From the NCBI RefSeq assembly GCF_000234355.1, contig NZ_AGQV01000006.1:93747-157746 (forward strand): 64,000 nucleotides of DNA, in the 5' to 3' direction. This DNA comes from Gluconobacter morbifer G707 (GTDB lineage: Bacteria > Pseudomonadota > Alphaproteobacteria > Acetobacterales > Acetobacteraceae). Made by a program: the position numbers and the translations under genes. Position 1 is the first letter of the stretch, and each line of letters opens with the position of its first letter. The notes beneath the pieces were generated by a model. That model did no database searches. It was not told the origin of the DNA and worked only from the letters and a program-made list of their open reading frames with translations. Positions 62,531 to 64,000 of the stretch are shown here, piece by piece.

Positions 62531-63022
62531 ATGATGCGTCGGCTTGTATTGGGTGTTTTGACGGCTGTTCTGGGTGGAGCCGCGACGTCTGTCGTTCCGG
62601 TTCAGGCGCAGGAAACGATTACGAAAGCGCAGGCGGAATTGCCGACATCTTCGCTGGTGATCCGGACGAAAGACGGGCAGGCGCATCATTTTACGGTGGA
62701 ACTGGCCAAGACGCCCCGGGAACAGGAGGTCGGCGAGATGTTTCGGACCAGTCTGCCGAAGGATCGGGGGATGCTCTTCCTGTGGCCGCATCCTCAGGTC
62801 TCCGATATGTGGATGCGGAATACGCTCGTTCCACTGGATATCGTTTTCATCGACGCGACGAATCATGTGCATGCCATCGTCGAAAATGCTGTTCCGCGGA
62901 GTGAAGCCATTCTCAGCAGTCAGGGAGAGGTGGCGAATACGCTTGAGCTTGCAGGCGGGGTCACGGCGGAACTGGGAATTCAGGTCGGGGATGAGGTCAG
63001 TGGCGCTTCTCTGAAGCGTTGA
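62531..63022 (+). CDS. DUF192 exported protein
   Basis: The 163-residue protein has a Sec signal peptide (cleavage after VQAQ near residue 27). A DUF192 domain follows with SLVIRTKDGQAHHFTVELAKTPREQEVGEMFRTSLPKDRGMLFLWPHPQVSDMWMRNTLVPLDIVFIDA. It ends LELAGGVTAELGIQVGDEV. Function unknown; members are periplasmic or outer-envelope. It follows the MBL gene after 17 bases and precedes the epimerase, with spacing suggesting one operon. Confidence 0.9.
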   Translation: MMRRLVLGVLTAVLGGAATSVVPVQAQETITKAQAELPTSSLVIRTKDGQAHHFTVELAKTPREQEVGEMFRTSLPKDRGMLFLWPHPQVSDMWMRNTLVPLDIVFIDATNHVHAIVENAVPRSEAILSSQGEVANTLELAGGVTAELGIQVGDEVSGASLKR

Positions 63023-63026
63023 GCCT

Positions 63027-64000
63027 GTGACGAAGATCTTAATTACGGGCGTTGCGGGATTTATTGGATCCCATGTTGCTCAGGCTTTTCTGGATCGTGG
63101 CACCGAGGTGATCGGTATTGATACACTGAATGACTATTACGATCCGGCTCTCAAGAAAGCACGTCTGGCGCGTCTCGCGGGTCGGAAAGGTTTCGGGTTT
63201 CAGAAGCTGGATATTGCTGATCGGGATGGGGTGCAGGAACTGATCGGCCAGCATCCTGATATTGAGGGGATTGTGCACCTGGCAGCGCAGGCTGGTGTCC
63301 GGTATTCGCTGGTAGATCCGTATTCCTACGTCAATGCCAATGTCATGGGGCAGGTTGTTCTTCTGGAAGCGGCCCGGAAGCTGAACAACCTCCGGCATTT
63401 CGTCTATGCGTCATCCTCTTCTGTTTATGGACGCAACAGATCTCTGCCGTTTCGGGAAACGGACCGGGTTGATGAGCCGGGATCGCTGTATGCTGTCACG
63501 AAGCGGGCAGGCGAACTGGCATCGTCTGCATATGCCTATCTGCATGGTCTGCCACTGACGGGGCTGCGGTTTTTTACGGTCTATGGGCCCTGGGGCAGAC
63601 CGGACATGGCCTATTACGGTTTTGCCAGGGCAATCTGGGAGGGCCGTCCCCTTACGCTTTACGACGGGGATGGGCTGGCAAGGGATTTCACCTACATTGA
63701 TGATATCACGTCAGGCGTTCTGGCGGTTTTTGACAGGCCGCCCCTGAAAAGTGAGAGAAAGGCGCGGGTTCTGAACCTGGGTGGGGACTGTCCGCAGAAA
63801 GTGACCCGGCTGATCGATCTGCTGGAGAGCAATCTGGGGAAAAAGGCTGTCATCCATCGGCAGCCGAGACCTGCCGCGGACATGGAATCGACCTGGGCGT
63901 CTTTGGACGAAATTGAGCGTGTCTGTGGCTGGAAACCGGTTACGAACCTGCCTGCAGGGGTGGAGCGGTTCTGTCACTGGTTCAGGGAATTTCACGCAGA
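63027..64000 (+). CDS. NAD-dependent nucleotide-sugar epimerase (UDP-glucuronate 4-epimerase type), partial
   Basis: The gene runs off the right end of the window; 324 codons are visible, nearly the full length. It starts at a GTG (63027), a few bases after the DUF192 stop. It shows KILITGVAGFIGSHVAQAF (Rossmann), VIGIDTLNDYYDPALKKARL, DIADRDGV, VHLAAQAGVRYSL, the active-site SSSSVYG and YAVTKRAGEL (Ser, Tyr, Lys), GLRFFTVYGPWGRPDMAYYGF and LYDGDGLARDFTYIDDI. The NDYYDPALK motif suits UDP-glucuronate 4-epimerase, which makes UDP-galacturonate for surface glycans. The exact sugar is inferred. Confidence 0.88.
   Translation, partial: MTKILITGVAGFIGSHVAQAFLDRGTEVIGIDTLNDYYDPALKKARLARLAGRKGFGFQKLDIADRDGVQELIGQHPDIEGIVHLAAQAGVRYSLVDPYSYVNANVMGQVVLLEAARKLNNLRHFVYASSSSVYGRNRSLPFRETDRVDEPGSLYAVTKRAGELASSAYAYLHGLPLTGLRFFTVYGPWGRPDMAYYGFARAIWEGRPLTLYDGDGLARDFTYIDDITSGVLAVFDRPPLKSERKARVLNLGGDCPQKVTRLIDLLESNLGKKAVIHRQPRPAADMESTWASLDEIERVCGWKPVTNLPAGVERFCHWFREFHA

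Noticed and set aside
1..64000. CRISPR array, insertion sequence or prophage
   Set aside because: No regularly spaced repeats, no transposase, integrase or phage structural gene, and no long terminal inverted repeats were found by reading through.

Overview
This 64 kb window is chromosomal DNA of a GC-rich alphaproteobacterium. It is most likely an acetic acid bacterium (Acetobacteraceae, Gluconobacter-like). The evidence is a separate F0 ATP-synthase operon with paired b and b' subunits, a gcvT-gcvH-gcvP operon behind a tandem glycine riboswitch, an alphaproteobacterial run rplY-pth-ychF, proA-nadD-rsfS-rlmH, a DUF2155 gene next to mlaD, and the overall protein style. The assignment rests on family resemblance, not on a search. 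Almost every base is assigned. There are no insertion sequences, prophage genes, CRISPR arrays or rRNA genes. Two tRNA genes are present (Ala-CGC, Gln-UUG).

Layout. 1-5.3 kb: end of ilvC, a small secreted protein, polyamine genes speD-speE, panB, and a Tat-exported phospholipase C-like enzyme. 5.4-13.2 kb: small lipoprotein and ABM-domain genes, the glycine cleavage operon, a YbaK-type deacylase, a metal-binding HMA protein, YjdM and a TRIC-type membrane protein. 13.3-18.7 kb: glnA with an unusual N-terminal tail, a class I aminotransferase, tldD, yggT, tRNA-Ala. 19-27.6 kb: a lipoprotein, a DUF3047-like protein, an ArnT/PMT-like glycosyltransferase and a polyprenyl-phosphate-type GT2 that lie directly behind the F0 genes atpI-B-E-F'-F, then a protein that looks like a catalytically gutted B12-dependent ribonucleotide reductase. 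27.7-35.7 kb: an overlapping gene chain mlaD-orf-DUF2155-otsB-otsA-dsbB, then nadE and a succinate-semialdehyde dehydrogenase. 35.7-44.5 kb: an accessory-looking island in which an RTX-like, Cys-free, Ser/Thr/Gly/Asn-rich protein is flanked by two giant multi-domain glycosyltransferases and an RgpF-like gene. 44.5-50.3 kb: HU protein, tRNA-Gln, TetR regulator, proC, ybjN, ubiK, hldD, lgt, pgeF. 50.3-55 kb: large catalase divergent from a stress-type SDR, and an MFS transporter. 55-64 kb: rplY, pth, ychF, proA, nadD, rsfS, rlmH, a CHAP-domain exported protein, a RidA protein, an MBL hydrolase, DUF192, and a nucleotide-sugar epimerase cut by the window end.

The strongest hidden signals are these. 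(i) Three near-perfect parS centromere sequences at 11.4, 15.8 and 36.0 kb, two of them inside genes, which suggests the window lies in the origin-proximal partition region. (ii) A degenerate NrdJ-like protein that keeps the C-terminal zinc-module fold but no recognisable catalytic core. (iii) The RTX protein/glycosyltransferase island, a candidate surface-layer or matrix glycoprotein system. (iv) Two interleaved perfect inverted repeats (order A-B-A'-B') in the leader of the phospholipase gene.
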